Source: JALYUM01 sp036688685 (GTDB taxonomy: Bacteria > Pseudomonadota > Gammaproteobacteria > Burkholderiales > Burkholderiaceae_D). Taken from it: a DNA stretch of 64,000 nucleotides. The stretch spans positions 169,801 to 233,800 of the forward strand of contig NZ_JAQQPS010000007.1 of assembly GCF_036688685.1 (NCBI RefSeq), given 5' to 3'. Positions 33,567 to 43,200 of this stretch are shown one piece after another; the stretch's first letter is position 1, and each line of letters starts with the position of its first letter. Both the position numbers and the translations under genes were made by a program. Below the pieces are notes generated by a model. It had not been told where the DNA came from, searched no databases, and saw only the letters and a list, made by a program, of their open reading frames with translations.

Positions 33567-34399
33567 TGCCAATTCCGCTGTCGCCCTCGCGTCTGGTGCG
33601 CTTGCCGATCGGGGTCGCGTACGGCGCCACCGACATCGGGCCGGTGCGCCAGGGGAACGAAGACAATTTCCTGATTGACGAAGCACTCGGTCTGGCCATG
33701 GTCGCCGACGGCATGGGCGGTCATGCAGCCGGCGAAGTGGCCAGCGCCGGCGCGCTGACCGAACTGCGCGCTTACCTGGCCCGGCATGCGGCCGGGCTGA
33801 CGCGCGCGCCGGCACCAGCGGCGCCGCCCGATCCGGACACCACCTGGTCCGATCCGGCGGCCGGCGCGGTGCGCCTGCTGCATGCCGCAATCGAACACAC
33901 CAACGCCAGCCTGTATGCCCAAAATTGCGCGCGCGGCCGGCTCGATGGCGGTGGCATGGGCGCCACCCTCACCGGCTTCTGGCGCGCGCCCGGCGCGAAC
34001 GCCCCCCTGGTCGCCTTTCACGTCGGCGACAGCCGCCTGTACCGCTGGCGCGCCGGTCTGCTGGAACAGCTCACGCGCGACCAGACCTTGTACCAGCAAG
34101 CGCTGGAGGCGGGCATGCTCGACCACCTCCCGGCGCGCAACCTGCTGCTGCAGGCGATGGGGCCGTCGGCATCGGTCACGCCGGAAGTGCGCGCGCACCG
34201 CGTGGAACCGGGCGATGTCCTGATGCTATGCAGCGATGGCCTGCACGGCAGCGTGCCGCATGGGGAAATCGAAGCGCTGCTGGCGGGCGCGCACGGCGGC
34301 AACCTCGATGCTGTGTGTGCCAGGCTGATCGAGATGGCGACCGCATATGGCGGGCGCGACAACATCACGGTGCTGGCCGCACTTTGCGTGCATAGTTGA
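33566..34399 (+). CDS. PP2C-type Ser/Thr protein phosphatase (PppA/Stp1-like)
   Basis: A 277-residue PPM phosphatase with all main motifs: R-Q-G-N-E-D-N, V-A-D-G-M-G-G-H, H-V-G-D-S-R-L-Y, C-S-D-G-L and G-G-R-D-N-I-T-V. It should reverse phosphorylation by the kinase encoded immediately upstream. PppA-type phosphatases also control T6SS assembly, and a T6SS with an FHA protein lies 5 kb downstream, so a role in that circuit is possible. The direct neighbours point first to the local sensor-kinase module. Confidence 0.94.
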   Translation: MPIPLSPSRLVRLPIGVAYGATDIGPVRQGNEDNFLIDEALGLAMVADGMGGHAAGEVASAGALTELRAYLARHAAGLTRAPAPAAPPDPDTTWSDPAAGAVRLLHAAIEHTNASLYAQNCARGRLDGGGMGATLTGFWRAPGANAPLVAFHVGDSRLYRWRAGLLEQLTRDQTLYQQALEAGMLDHLPARNLLLQAMGPSASVTPEVRAHRVEPGDVLMLCSDGLHGSVPHGEIEALLAGAHGGNLDAVCARLIEMATAYGGRDNITVLAALCVHS

Positions 34400-34495
34400 C
34401 AAGGTTGTCAGAACCGCCCCGGTGCTGCATGATGGCGGCGCGCGAACCGTAGTCGCGCGTCCCGCAGGGGCAATCAACTTCAGGAACAAGACATC

Positions 34496-35293
34496 ATGCA
34501 TCGATTGTTGGCAACCGTGTTCGTGCTTGCGCTGGCAGCAGCCGCACCGGCGCGGGCCGAGAGACTGACCCTGTACGCGGCCGCCGGGGTGAAAGCGCCG
34601 GTCGAGCAGCTGGCCAGAGATTTTACGGACGCAACCGGAACCACGCTGCACCTGGTGTTCGACACCGCAGGCGCGGCCGAACGCCGCTTCCTGGCCGACC
34701 CCGACGCGACCTTCCTGGTCACCACCCGCGACCGGATCGATGCGGCGCAGCGCAAGGGCCTGCTGAACGACGGCGTCAGCGCCAGCGTGGGCGACACGGT
34801 CGGGGGTTTTGCCATCGCGCCCGGTGCGCCGAAACCGGACCTGTCCAGCACCGACAAACTGCGCGCCGCCCTGCTTGCGGCCCCGACTATCGCCTTTTCC
34901 GATCCGGCCCGCGGCGCCACGATCGGGGCCCACTTCATGCGCGTCATCGACACGCTCGGCATCAAGGGCGAGATTCTGAAGAAGGCCACGCTGGCCGCTG
35001 ATGGCGTGCAGACCATGGAACTGGTGCGCCAGGGCCGGGTCGCGCTGGGCGTGACGCAGGTCAGTGAAATCATGCAGTCCGACCCGGCCCTGCTGGCCGG
35101 GCCGTTTCCGCCGCAATTCGACCTGGCCACCCGCTACACACTGTGGCACAAGCGCGACGCGTCACCCTCGGCCGCAGCTTTTGCGCGCTTGCTGGCCAGT
35201 CCGGCCGAGCACGCAAAACTGGCGCAATACGGCTTGCGCGCGCCCGCAGCATGCAACACCGGCGCCACATCCGGCGTAAATACAACCTGCTAG
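34496..35293 (+). CDS. ModA-like periplasmic substrate-binding protein
   Basis: A 265-residue exported protein with a signal peptide ending at A-R-A-E. The mature part follows the molybdate/SBP_bac_11 pattern: L-T-L-Y-A-A-A-G-V-K-A-P-V-E and, later, F-S-D-P-A-R-G-A-T. No ABC permease or ATPase gene is next to it, so it is an orphan binding protein. The ligand (anion, aromatic or metal-oxyanion) cannot be told from sequence. Confidence 0.82.
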   Translation: MHRLLATVFVLALAAAAPARAERLTLYAAAGVKAPVEQLARDFTDATGTTLHLVFDTAGAAERRFLADPDATFLVTTRDRIDAAQRKGLLNDGVSASVGDTVGGFAIAPGAPKPDLSSTDKLRAALLAAPTIAFSDPARGATIGAHFMRVIDTLGIKGEILKKATLAADGVQTMELVRQGRVALGVTQVSEIMQSDPALLAGPFPPQFDLATRYTLWHKRDASPSAAAFARLLASPAEHAKLAQYGLRAPAACNTGATSGVNTTC

Positions 35294-35303
35294 TCAGTCA
35301 CAT

Positions 35304-35332
35304 GGCGCACTGAACCTTCCGTTCGGTGCGCC
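35304..35332. terminator. Strong 12 bp stem-loop after the binding-protein gene
   Basis: GGCGCACTGAAC pairs with GTTCGGTGCGCC (one G-T wobble) across CTTCC, 10 bp after the stop codon. No T tract follows, so it may act as an RNA 3' end stabiliser or factor-dependent terminator. Confidence 0.5.
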
Positions 35333-35641
35333 CCGCTCTCAATGGCAACGCCAACAGCAACCCTCCTCACCATCCTCGCGCCATCGCGCCGCTACCCATA
35401 TAGCATTATCCGCTTTGATACTGCAAGTTAAAAATATTTTTATAACATAAGTTTCCTGTAGTAAATTTATCGTATGATGCGGGCACGTCGCCAATGCGAC
35501 AGCGCAGCCGTACGGCCGCGCCAGATGCACAGCCCTGCGGCAGTATCTGCATGCCTTACCGTCACGGAGCGGCGTGCCATACCGTTGCTCGCCTGTCGCC
35601 ACGGCTCCATGCAATCCACAATCATCGTTAGAGAAATTTTC
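35333..35641 (+). promoter_or_regulatory. AT-rich leader region upstream of the chemoreceptor gene
   Basis: This non-coding stretch has an AT-rich core (about 35405-35475) containing TTGATA, a 17 bp spacer and TTTTAT, a passable sigma-70 promoter. I see no flagellar sigma-28 box and no convincing small gene. Confidence 0.35.
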
Positions 35642-37282
35642 ATGAGACTTAATAATCTGCGTGTCGGCACGCGGCTGGGCGGAGGCTTTGCGGTCATCCT
35701 GTTGTTGCTTGCTGCGCTCCTGGGCGGCAGCATCTGGAGCCTGCGCCAGGCCACCTCGGCCACGCGCGAAATGATGACCACGTCGCTGGCCAAGGAACGC
35801 CTCGCCGAGGAATGGTTCCGTAGCGTCACGGCTGGCGTGACGCGCGCCACGGCGCTGGCCAAGACCGACGACCCGGCCCTCGTAGAAATGTTCGCCAACG
35901 ACGCGAAGGTCTATACGAACCGCGGCAACGCGAATATCGCCAAGGACCTGCAAGCGCTGCCGATGGATCCACCCGAGCAACTGCTGCTCGACGCAATCAG
36001 CAACAACCGGCTGCGTTACACCAGTGTGCGCGATGCGGTCATGAAAGCCAAGAAAAACGGTGACGCCGACGAGGCCGCACGCCTGTTCGCGACCGAGTTT
36101 TCGGTGGTGCCGCCGCAGTACGTGGCCAGCATCAAGGCTTTTCTCGATTACCAGCGCAAGGACATCGACGACATCGGACACGAGATCGAGGACCAGACCA
36201 GTCTGAGCACCCAGCTGCTGACCTGGATCGGCATGGCCACCTTGCTGCTTGGCGCCGGGTTCGCCTGGGGTCTGACGCGCTCGATCATCCTGCCCTTGCG
36301 CCAGGCAGTGGAAGTGGCAAAGACGGTGGCCAGCGGTGACCTGAGCCGCCGCATCGATGTCCAGGGCCGCGATGAAACCGGCCAGCTGCTGCAGGCCCTG
36401 CAGGACATGAACGACAGCCTCGTGCAGATCGTCGAAGAAGTGCGCGAGAGTACCGACACGATCGGCACCGCGTCGAGCGAAATCGCGGCGGGCAACCTCG
36501 ACCTGTCGAGCCGCACTGAAGAACAGGCCAGCGCGCTGGAGCAGACCGCCGCGTCGATGGAAGAATTGACCTCGACCGTCAAGCACAACGCCGAGAATGC
36601 GCGCCAGGCTAACCAGATGGCCGCTGCCGCCGCGACCATCGCGCTGCAGGGTGGCGCCGCCATGGAACAGGTGGTAGTGACCATGGACGCCATCCATGTC
36701 TCGTCGCGCAAAATTGCCGAGATTATCGGCGTGATTGACAGCATTGCTTTCCAGACCAATATCCTGGCGCTGAACGCCGCCGTCGAGGCGGCGCGTGCAG
36801 GCGAACAGGGGCGCGGATTCGCCGTGGTTGCCGCCGAAGTGCGCAACCTCGCGCAGCGCTCGGCCACCGCGGGCCGCGAAATCAAGGTGCTGATCGACGC
36901 ATCGGTGATCCAGGTCAGTGACGGCGGCAAGCAGGTGGCCGCAGCCGGCCAGACCATGGAACAGATCGTCGGCAGCGTGGCGCGCGTGACAGACATCATC
37001 GCTGAAATCATGACCGCCAGCGTCGAACAAAGTTCGGGTATCGAGCAGATCAATGCCGCCATTGCGCAGATGGACAGCGTGACCCAGCAAAACGCGGCCC
37101 TGGTCGAAGAAGCCACCGCCGCTGCCGCATCGATGCATGAACAGGCCGCCGGCCTGTCTGCGGTGGTCAGCGTGTTCCAGCTGAGCGCGGCCGCGCCGGC
37201 CGGCAAGGCAGCCTATCCGGTGCCCACAGCGCGTCGCCAGGCCCTGGGTGCGCCGGTCGTCGACCAGTGGGAATCGATCTAA
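35642..37282 (+). CDS. Methyl-accepting chemotaxis protein
   Basis: A 546-residue chemoreceptor. Membrane helices lie at about 11-32 and 190-210 with a four-helix-bundle (4HB_MCP-like) periplasmic domain between. A HAMP domain and a long cytoplasmic signalling coiled coil follow. The hairpin tip I-D-S-I-A-F-Q-T-N-I-L-A-L-N-A-A-V-E-A-A-R-A is fully conserved. The Met at 35642 starts M-R-L-N-N-L-R-V-G-T-R-L. No CheR-tethering pentapeptide ends the protein (it ends W-E-S-I). The ligand is unknown. No other che genes are nearby. Confidence 0.95.
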   Translation: MRLNNLRVGTRLGGGFAVILLLLAALLGGSIWSLRQATSATREMMTTSLAKERLAEEWFRSVTAGVTRATALAKTDDPALVEMFANDAKVYTNRGNANIAKDLQALPMDPPEQLLLDAISNNRLRYTSVRDAVMKAKKNGDADEAARLFATEFSVVPPQYVASIKAFLDYQRKDIDDIGHEIEDQTSLSTQLLTWIGMATLLLGAGFAWGLTRSIILPLRQAVEVAKTVASGDLSRRIDVQGRDETGQLLQALQDMNDSLVQIVEEVRESTDTIGTASSEIAAGNLDLSSRTEEQASALEQTAASMEELTSTVKHNAENARQANQMAAAAATIALQGGAAMEQVVVTMDAIHVSSRKIAEIIGVIDSIAFQTNILALNAAVEAARAGEQGRGFAVVAAEVRNLAQRSATAGREIKVLIDASVIQVSDGGKQVAAAGQTMEQIVGSVARVTDIIAEIMTASVEQSSGIEQINAAIAQMDSVTQQNAALVEEATAAAASMHEQAAGLSAVVSVFQLSAAAPAGKAAYPVPTARRQALGAPVVDQWESI

Positions 37283-37320
37283 TTTCGCCCGTCATTTTTT
37301 GCGTCAGGCAGGAGTTCACC

Positions 37321-38346
37321 ATGCAACACGCTTTCCCGGGACGCGTCCGGCGCGCGCTCCTCGTTTCAGTTAGCGCTGCGGCAACCCTGCTGCTCCCGGC
37401 CGCCACAGCGGCGGCCGCCGCCAGCCCGGTAGCGCCCGCAGTACGCGCCGAGGAATACTGGACCGCCAAACAGGGCATCAAGCTCTGGATCTACCGCAAG
37501 CAACTGGCCGCGCCAGGCACCGCGCGTCCGGTCCTGTTCCTCGTGCACGGCTCGTCCTATTCGGCCAAGACCATGTTCGACCTGCAGGTGCCGGACCGCG
37601 AAAACTATTCGATGATGGATTATTTCGCGCGGCTCGGCTTCGACGTCTGGACCATGGACCACGAAGGCTATGGCCATTCGGACCGCAGCGCCGGCCTGTC
37701 CGGTATCGCCAGCGGCGTCGACGACCTGGCGCTGGCGATGGCCGTGGTCAAGCGCGTCACTGGCCAGACCAAGGCGGCGTTCTTCGGTCAATCGTCCGGG
37801 TCGCTGCGCGCCGGCGCCTTCGCCAACGCCTTTCCCGACCAGGTCACCAGCCTGGTGCTCGATGCCTTCGTCTGGACCGGCGAAGGGTCGCCGACGCTGG
37901 AAAAACGCAAGCTGCAATTGCCGGCGCTGCGCAAGAGCAATGTGCGCAAGGTCGACGCCGCGTTTTATAGCGGCGTCTTCACCCGCGACGAAGCGGGCGC
38001 CGCCGAGCCGATGATCAGCGCGCTGGTCACCGACGCCGAACGCAAGTACGGCAACACGGTCCCGAACGGCACCTACATCGACATGACCACGCAATTGCCG
38101 CTGGTCGACCCGCTCAAGCTGCACTGCCCGGTCCTGATCCTGCGCGGCCAGCACGACGGCATTGCGACCGACGCCGACATCATCGCCTTCTACAGCCGCT
38201 TGCCGCATCCGGACAAGCAGCTCGTCAAGATCGGCGGCATGGCGCACACGGCGATGCTCGGGGTGAACCGCGGCCGTTTCCTGGCTGCCATGCAGGCATT
38301 TTTAACCATGCCGCCGGCGATCGATATCGGCGCCAGGGCAAAGTAG
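37321..38346 (+). CDS. Exported alpha/beta hydrolase with Ser nucleophile
   Basis: A 341-residue protein with AGGAG before ATG 37321 and a signal peptide ending in an Ala-rich stretch. The oxyanion strand is F-L-V-H-G-S-S, the nucleophile elbow G-Q-S-S-G, and late Asp and His lie in R-G-Q-H-D-G and M-A-H-T. These give a complete Ser-His-Asp triad, unlike the Asp-nucleophile hydrolase at 17072-17974. The substrate is unknown; esters or lactones are likely. It follows the chemoreceptor by 38 bp and precedes a porin. Confidence 0.85.
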   Translation: MQHAFPGRVRRALLVSVSAAATLLLPAATAAAAASPVAPAVRAEEYWTAKQGIKLWIYRKQLAAPGTARPVLFLVHGSSYSAKTMFDLQVPDRENYSMMDYFARLGFDVWTMDHEGYGHSDRSAGLSGIASGVDDLALAMAVVKRVTGQTKAAFFGQSSGSLRAGAFANAFPDQVTSLVLDAFVWTGEGSPTLEKRKLQLPALRKSNVRKVDAAFYSGVFTRDEAGAAEPMISALVTDAERKYGNTVPNGTYIDMTTQLPLVDPLKLHCPVLILRGQHDGIATDADIIAFYSRLPHPDKQLVKIGGMAHTAMLGVNRGRFLAAMQAFLTMPPAIDIGARAK

Positions 38347-38392
38347 TACGGACCTGTCCGGTCTGTTTTTATTCATGTAGTTGGAGAATCGT

Positions 38393-39607
38393 ATGTTTGC
38401 AGTCAACAAAACCACCCTCGCCATCGGCGCCGCCCTGTTGTGCAGCCTGGCCGCACCGGCCCAGGCGCAGACCAGCGTCCAGTTTTACGGCAAGCTGTAT
38501 GCGCAAGTGACGCAGTACAGCTTGAGCGAAGGCACCAGCCCGGGCACGGCCGTCAGCACCCTGGTCAAACCGGTCACCGCCCGGGCAGTATCGATGTCCG
38601 GCACCGGCATGGAATCGCCCAACTCGTATATTGGTTTCCGTGGCGCGGAGTCGCTTGGCGGCGGTTTGTCGGCGATTTTCCAGCTTGAAGGCGCCTTCGG
38701 CCTCGACGATGGCAGCTTGCCGAAAGGCGTGCTGTTCAACCGTGACACCTTCGTCGGTCTGAAGGGTGGTTTCGGTACCATCAAGCTGGGCGGCCGCATG
38801 GACACCGTGTACAAAACCCTGGCCGACCAGATCGGCTTTTTCGGCGTATCGAGCGGCAACACCGTCTTGGCCAGCAACATCCTGGCCCAGGGTGGTTTCG
38901 GCACCAGCGCCAGTGAGCGTTTCCACGAACGGCCGGGCAATACCGTACTGTACGCCTCGCCCGACATGGCCGGTTTCCAGGCCCTGTTCGGCTACTCTCT
39001 GGGCGAAGTTGCCAACAGCAACAAGCTGGGCAATATCTATTCGGTGGGCGGCAAATACGACCGCGGCGCAGTCTATCTGGCCCTGGCCTATGAGCAGCAC
39101 GTCGGCCTGTTCGGCGGTTCCAACAACCTGGCCACCGGCCTGTCCAACCTGAACACGGCCGGCGCCGAATCAAAAGACGGTTCAGTGCGCGCCACCGCCC
39201 GCTACGCCTTCAACACCGGCACCCAGATCGAACTCGACGTCGCGCGCACGCGCCTGGGCGAATCGGGCGGTACCAAGGGTCACTTCCAGAGCTACCAGCA
39301 TACGTCCATGCTGGTCAGTGCCGAACAGAAACTCGGCGCCTGGACCATCGCCGGCGCGCTCGGCCACTCCCAGGCCGGTTCCTGCACCCTGGTGGGCAAT
39401 GGTTTCTGCAACACCGCCGGCCTCGACGCGACGATGAGCAACCTGGGTGTGGCCTATTCGCTGTCGAAGCGCACCCGCCTGTACGCGCTGTACTCGAACA
39501 TGCACAACGGCCGCTCGGCCAATTTCAGCAATGCCGGCACGGCGCCTGCGCCAGGCGTCGGCCAGTCGCTGCGCCAGACCTCGGCCGGCCTGCTGCACTC
39601 GTTCTAA
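38393..39607 (+). CDS. Trimeric outer-membrane porin
   Basis: A 404-residue betaproteobacterial porin. GGAG lies eight bases before ATG 38393. The signal peptide ends at A-Q-A-Q, and the mature chain begins T-S-V-Q-F-Y-G-K-L-Y. Typical strands such as S-Y-I-G-F-R-G-A-E-S-L-G-G-G and F-V-G-L-K-G-G-F-G are present, and the chain ends in L-H-S-F with terminal Phe. It is 46 bp after the hydrolase gene and converges on the T6SS operon with a two-base gap. Confidence 0.94.
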   Translation: MFAVNKTTLAIGAALLCSLAAPAQAQTSVQFYGKLYAQVTQYSLSEGTSPGTAVSTLVKPVTARAVSMSGTGMESPNSYIGFRGAESLGGGLSAIFQLEGAFGLDDGSLPKGVLFNRDTFVGLKGGFGTIKLGGRMDTVYKTLADQIGFFGVSSGNTVLASNILAQGGFGTSASERFHERPGNTVLYASPDMAGFQALFGYSLGEVANSNKLGNIYSVGGKYDRGAVYLALAYEQHVGLFGGSNNLATGLSNLNTAGAESKDGSVRATARYAFNTGTQIELDVARTRLGESGGTKGHFQSYQHTSMLVSAEQKLGAWTIAGALGHSQAGSCTLVGNGFCNTAGLDATMSNLGVAYSLSKRTRLYALYSNMHNGRSANFSNAGTAPAPGVGQSLRQTSAGLLHSF

Positions 39608-39609
39608 GC

Positions 39610-40257
39610 TTACGGCGCCACCGGCTGCCAGCCGTGCTCTTGCCAGCGCCCGTCCAGAAAGGCGGTCACGCTGGCGGGGGCCGGCAAGCCGGGGCAGATC
39701 GCCAGGGACGGCGCGACCAGCGCCGAACCTTCAGTCCACCACGCACTGCATCCCCGCGCAACGCCCTCGGCCAGCGAGGGCAGCGCCACGCCGTGCGGCA
39801 CGAACACCGTGCAAGCCATGGCCAGCCCGCGCGTCGCACCTGACGCACCCTCCAGCGCGCACAGCGCCGCATCGAACCTAGAAAACGAAAATCCATCCTC
39901 GAGCGCGCCAAGCGCCAACGCTTCCAGCCGCGCGAACCAGGCAGGGTCAGGCATGCGCGCATCCGGCGCCGCCTGCAGCCGCGCGGCCAGGATCAGCGGA
40001 AAACAGCGCCCGACCCGGTCGGCACTGGGCATCATCACGCCAGCCCACGCTTGCGCACCACACAGGTCGCGCGCCAGCACGAAACGCCATAGCGGGCTGT
40101 TCAGCCAGGTGGGCAACCAGTTGGCACCGAGATCAAGCTTGCTCTGGACCAGCGCCGCCTGTATCCACGCGTCCAACTGCAACAGCATCTCGTGCGGCAG
40201 CCGGCGCGAGATAAAATCGCCCAGCCCGGGCACCTTGCCGAAAAAGCCGACTGTCAC
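39610..40257 (-). CDS. tagF: T6SS-associated protein TagF
   Basis: A 215-residue protein starting V-G-F-F-G-K-V-P-G-L-G-D-F-I-S-R-R-L, the hallmark of the TagF/DUF2094 family. It also has P-x-W-R-F-V-L-A and G-V-M-M-P-S-A-D-R-V-G-R. TagF proteins act as post-translational modulators of T6SS firing, often with PpkA/PppA/FHA partners. This is the last gene of the leftward T6SS operon, one base after tssM. Confidence 0.93.
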   Translation of the reverse strand: MTVGFFGKVPGLGDFISRRLPHEMLLQLDAWIQAALVQSKLDLGANWLPTWLNSPLWRFVLARDLCGAQAWAGVMMPSADRVGRCFPLILAARLQAAPDARMPDPAWFARLEALALGALEDGFSFSRFDAALCALEGASGATRGLAMACTVFVPHGVALPSLAEGVARGCSAWWTEGSALVAPSLAICPGLPAPASVTAFLDGRWQEHGWQPVAP

Positions 40258-40258
40258 G

Positions 40259-43200
40259 TCACCAGCCAGCCGGGCAGCGGAACTGCTCGAGCGCGTCGCG
40301 CCGGAACGGGTTGATCACGCTGCTGGCGCTGAGCTGGTAGACCATCTTGTGGCTATCCAGGTCGAACGTCAGCGTAAAGCGCTCGCCCTGCGCGCTGGAC
40401 TGGAGCGTCCCCTTGTCGATCATGCGGAACCACGCCCACGGTCCGTCCGTGCGCAGATCGGCGCGCAGCGCCGGTGTCGCTTCCAGGTGGACCAGACCGC
40501 CGCCCTTGCCCGACGGGAGCGTGATTGGCACTGCGCGCGCCTGCGCGCCGGCGCTGTACGCCACCGGCTGGCCGTCAATGTCGAGCACCACCTTCGCCAG
40601 CGCCGCGTCGCCCGTTTGGGGCAGCAGCTCGAAGCGCAACGAAGGCTGGCGTCCGCCGGCGCCAAAGAACATCTCGCGCAGGCGCGCCGCGCGCTGGAAC
40701 TGGTTCAGCACATCCTGGCCGATGCCGACCGGCGCATCGCCGCTGCTGCGCCACTTCCACTGCACGCCCGCCATGTCGACCTGCGCTGCCAGATGCTTGC
40801 TGAAGAAGTCGTCCATCGTGCCGCCGGGGCCGAAGAATTTGCCGAAGTCGTCCAGCGTGGTGTCCTTCGCCGCGCTGCGCACCATGGGATAGCGGCCGGC
40901 GATGGCGTCGCGGCAGAACGCGGCCGCGTCTTGCGCCCACAGGGCCGCGATGCGCGCGCGTTCGCTGCCCAGCGTCAGGCTACTCCCGGCATTATCGACA
41001 TTGGCCAGCATGTCGCCCAGCGGCGCCGGCGTGCCTTCGGCGGCGCGCTTGATTTTTTGCAGCGCGTCGCCCGACGGCGCCGGCGTGCCGGCGCGGCGCG
41101 CCTTATCGGCCGCATCGAAAAATTGCGAGGCATCCTTCAACAGCGCCAGCTGCGCGTCCAGCGGGCCAGGTGCGGCAGCCGTGCCGACCAGCTTGTGCAG
41201 GGGCTCGAAATGCTGGTCGACCGGCGTGTCGGGCCTGGGTGCCGCCACCGGCAGATCGTCGTCACCCAGCGCCGCTTCCACCTTTTTGCGCGCCGCCGAC
41301 AGGGTTGCGCGCACCTTCTTGTCGAGTGCGACGGCGGCCTTGCCGGTGGCGCCGTCGAGCGTGGTTTCACGCGCCGCGCCGGCAATAAAACCTTTCAGCG
41401 GCGAGTCGGCGCCGGCCAGCGCATTGGTGATGCGCGCGCCCTGGTCGAGGCTGGCGAACGGCGCGATGCGCACGTCGGCCAACAGGCCATCCCAGGCGCG
41501 GATATAGTCGGCGTAGTACAGCTGCAGCACGGCCGCCTGCATCTGGTCGCTGGTCAAGGCGCCGAGCGCGCCCTCGGCTTCGCGCCGGTCGAGTACCCAG
41601 CTGTCGTTCGCGATGTCGACCAGCGCGCCGGGCGCCAGCTTCACCAGTTCACGGTAGCCGGCCACGGTGTACAGGCCGGCAATCCCGCGTGTGAGCGGCT
41701 CGCCGCTTTTACGCGCCAGGATCGCCGAGACGTCGCGCCCGACCGCGCGGTTGACCGAAAATTCGGGCAGCTTCGCTTGCGCCACCTGGCGTTTCAGGCG
41801 GCTGTAGACGCGCTCGGGCAGCGGCATCAGGGCCAGCAGGGAGCGCACCTGCGCGACCAGCGCCGCGTCAAGCGGCGCCGGGTCGGCGGCGCTGCCGCCG
41901 TCCAGCAGTGCCGCAATGTGGGCGTCGAGCCGGTCGCGCTGGTCGGCGCTGGCATCGGGCAAGCTGGTGCGCCAGTCGCGCGCCAGCCAGGCTTGCACCG
42001 ATTCGGCGTCGAGGTGCACTGGCTGGCCCAGCATCAGGTAGACGCGCAGGGCGTCGTAGAGCTTGTCCTGGCTGTTGGCGTCGCCGCGGCGCAGGACCTC
42101 CTCCAGGCGCGCCATCACGCGCGGCTGCAGGCTCGAACGCAGCAGCCGCTGGTACGCCAGCCCGGCGCCGGAACCGAGTTTGTCGCGCTGGTTCAGGCCG
42201 AAGCGGTTCAGCAACGGCACCCCAAGCTCGCGCTCCCCGTAACCGCCCGGCAGCGCGCGGGCGGCGTCCAGCATGGGCAGCACACCGAGCGCCGCGCCGC
42301 CGGCGGGCGCTGCCCGCACCAACTGCTCGAGCGCCGCGCTGCGCTGCGCAACTTCGCGCACCAGCTGGTCATTGCGCGCATAGCTCGTGGCCAGGCCGGC
42401 GCCAAGTAGCACAAACAGGACCACGGCGGCGCCGGCGCCCAGCCAGCGCAACAGGCGCCGGCGTTTTTCAAAGGCGTCGTCGATACCCGCCAGCCCCGCC
42501 TCCCTGAAGATGAGCGCGCGCAGCAAGTCGGTGATGAAGTAGCTGCGCCCGCTCACGGCGTTGGGCGCGAGCACCTTGCGCTCGAACCCGAAGGTCGCGG
42601 CCAGCGCGCCCAGCACCCGGTCGATCGGGCTGCCTTCCTGAGTGCCGCTGGTGAAATACACGCCGCGCAGCTGCGCCGCCGGTTCGTACCGGGTCGGCTC
42701 GAACACGGCGCCGAGAAAGCCGCCGAGCAGATCGCCCAGGCCCGCGAACTGCTGCGGAAAGCCGAACAGCCGCGCGCGCCGCTGCAGGTCGCGCTCTTGC
42801 TGCATGCGCGTGAGCACGCGCGCTTGCAGCTGCTGTTCCAGTTCCAGGAAGCGCGCCGGGAACGCCTGCAGCGCCGTGCCCTCGCCGGTCAGGGGAAAGG
42901 TCATGCCCCAGACCTGCGCCCGTTCTTCGCGGCCGAGCGTGTCGAAGAATTCCATGAAGCCGGCCAGCAGGTCGCACTTGGTGACGGTGACGTAGATGGG
43001 AAAGCGGCTGCCCAGTTTTTCGTGCAGCTCCTTGATGCGCGCGCGAATCGCTGCAGCCTGGGCCTGGCGCGCGGCCGGGCCTTGCTGCAGCAGGTCGGAC
43101 ACCGACAGGGCGACAATGATGCCGTTGATTGGCCTGCGTGGCCGGTGTTTTTTCAGCAGTCCGAGAAAGCTGTGCCAGCCGGCCTGGTCGGCCTGGGCAT

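Noticed and set aside
34397..34410. TGACAAGGTTGTCA inverted repeat over the PP2C stop codon
   Set aside because: Six-base arms with a two-base loop cannot form a stable hairpin, and there is no target promoter nearby to make it an operator.
39809..42409. 866-codon plus-strand frame opposite tagF/tssM
   Set aside because: No recognisable domain; TssM on the other strand is unambiguous.
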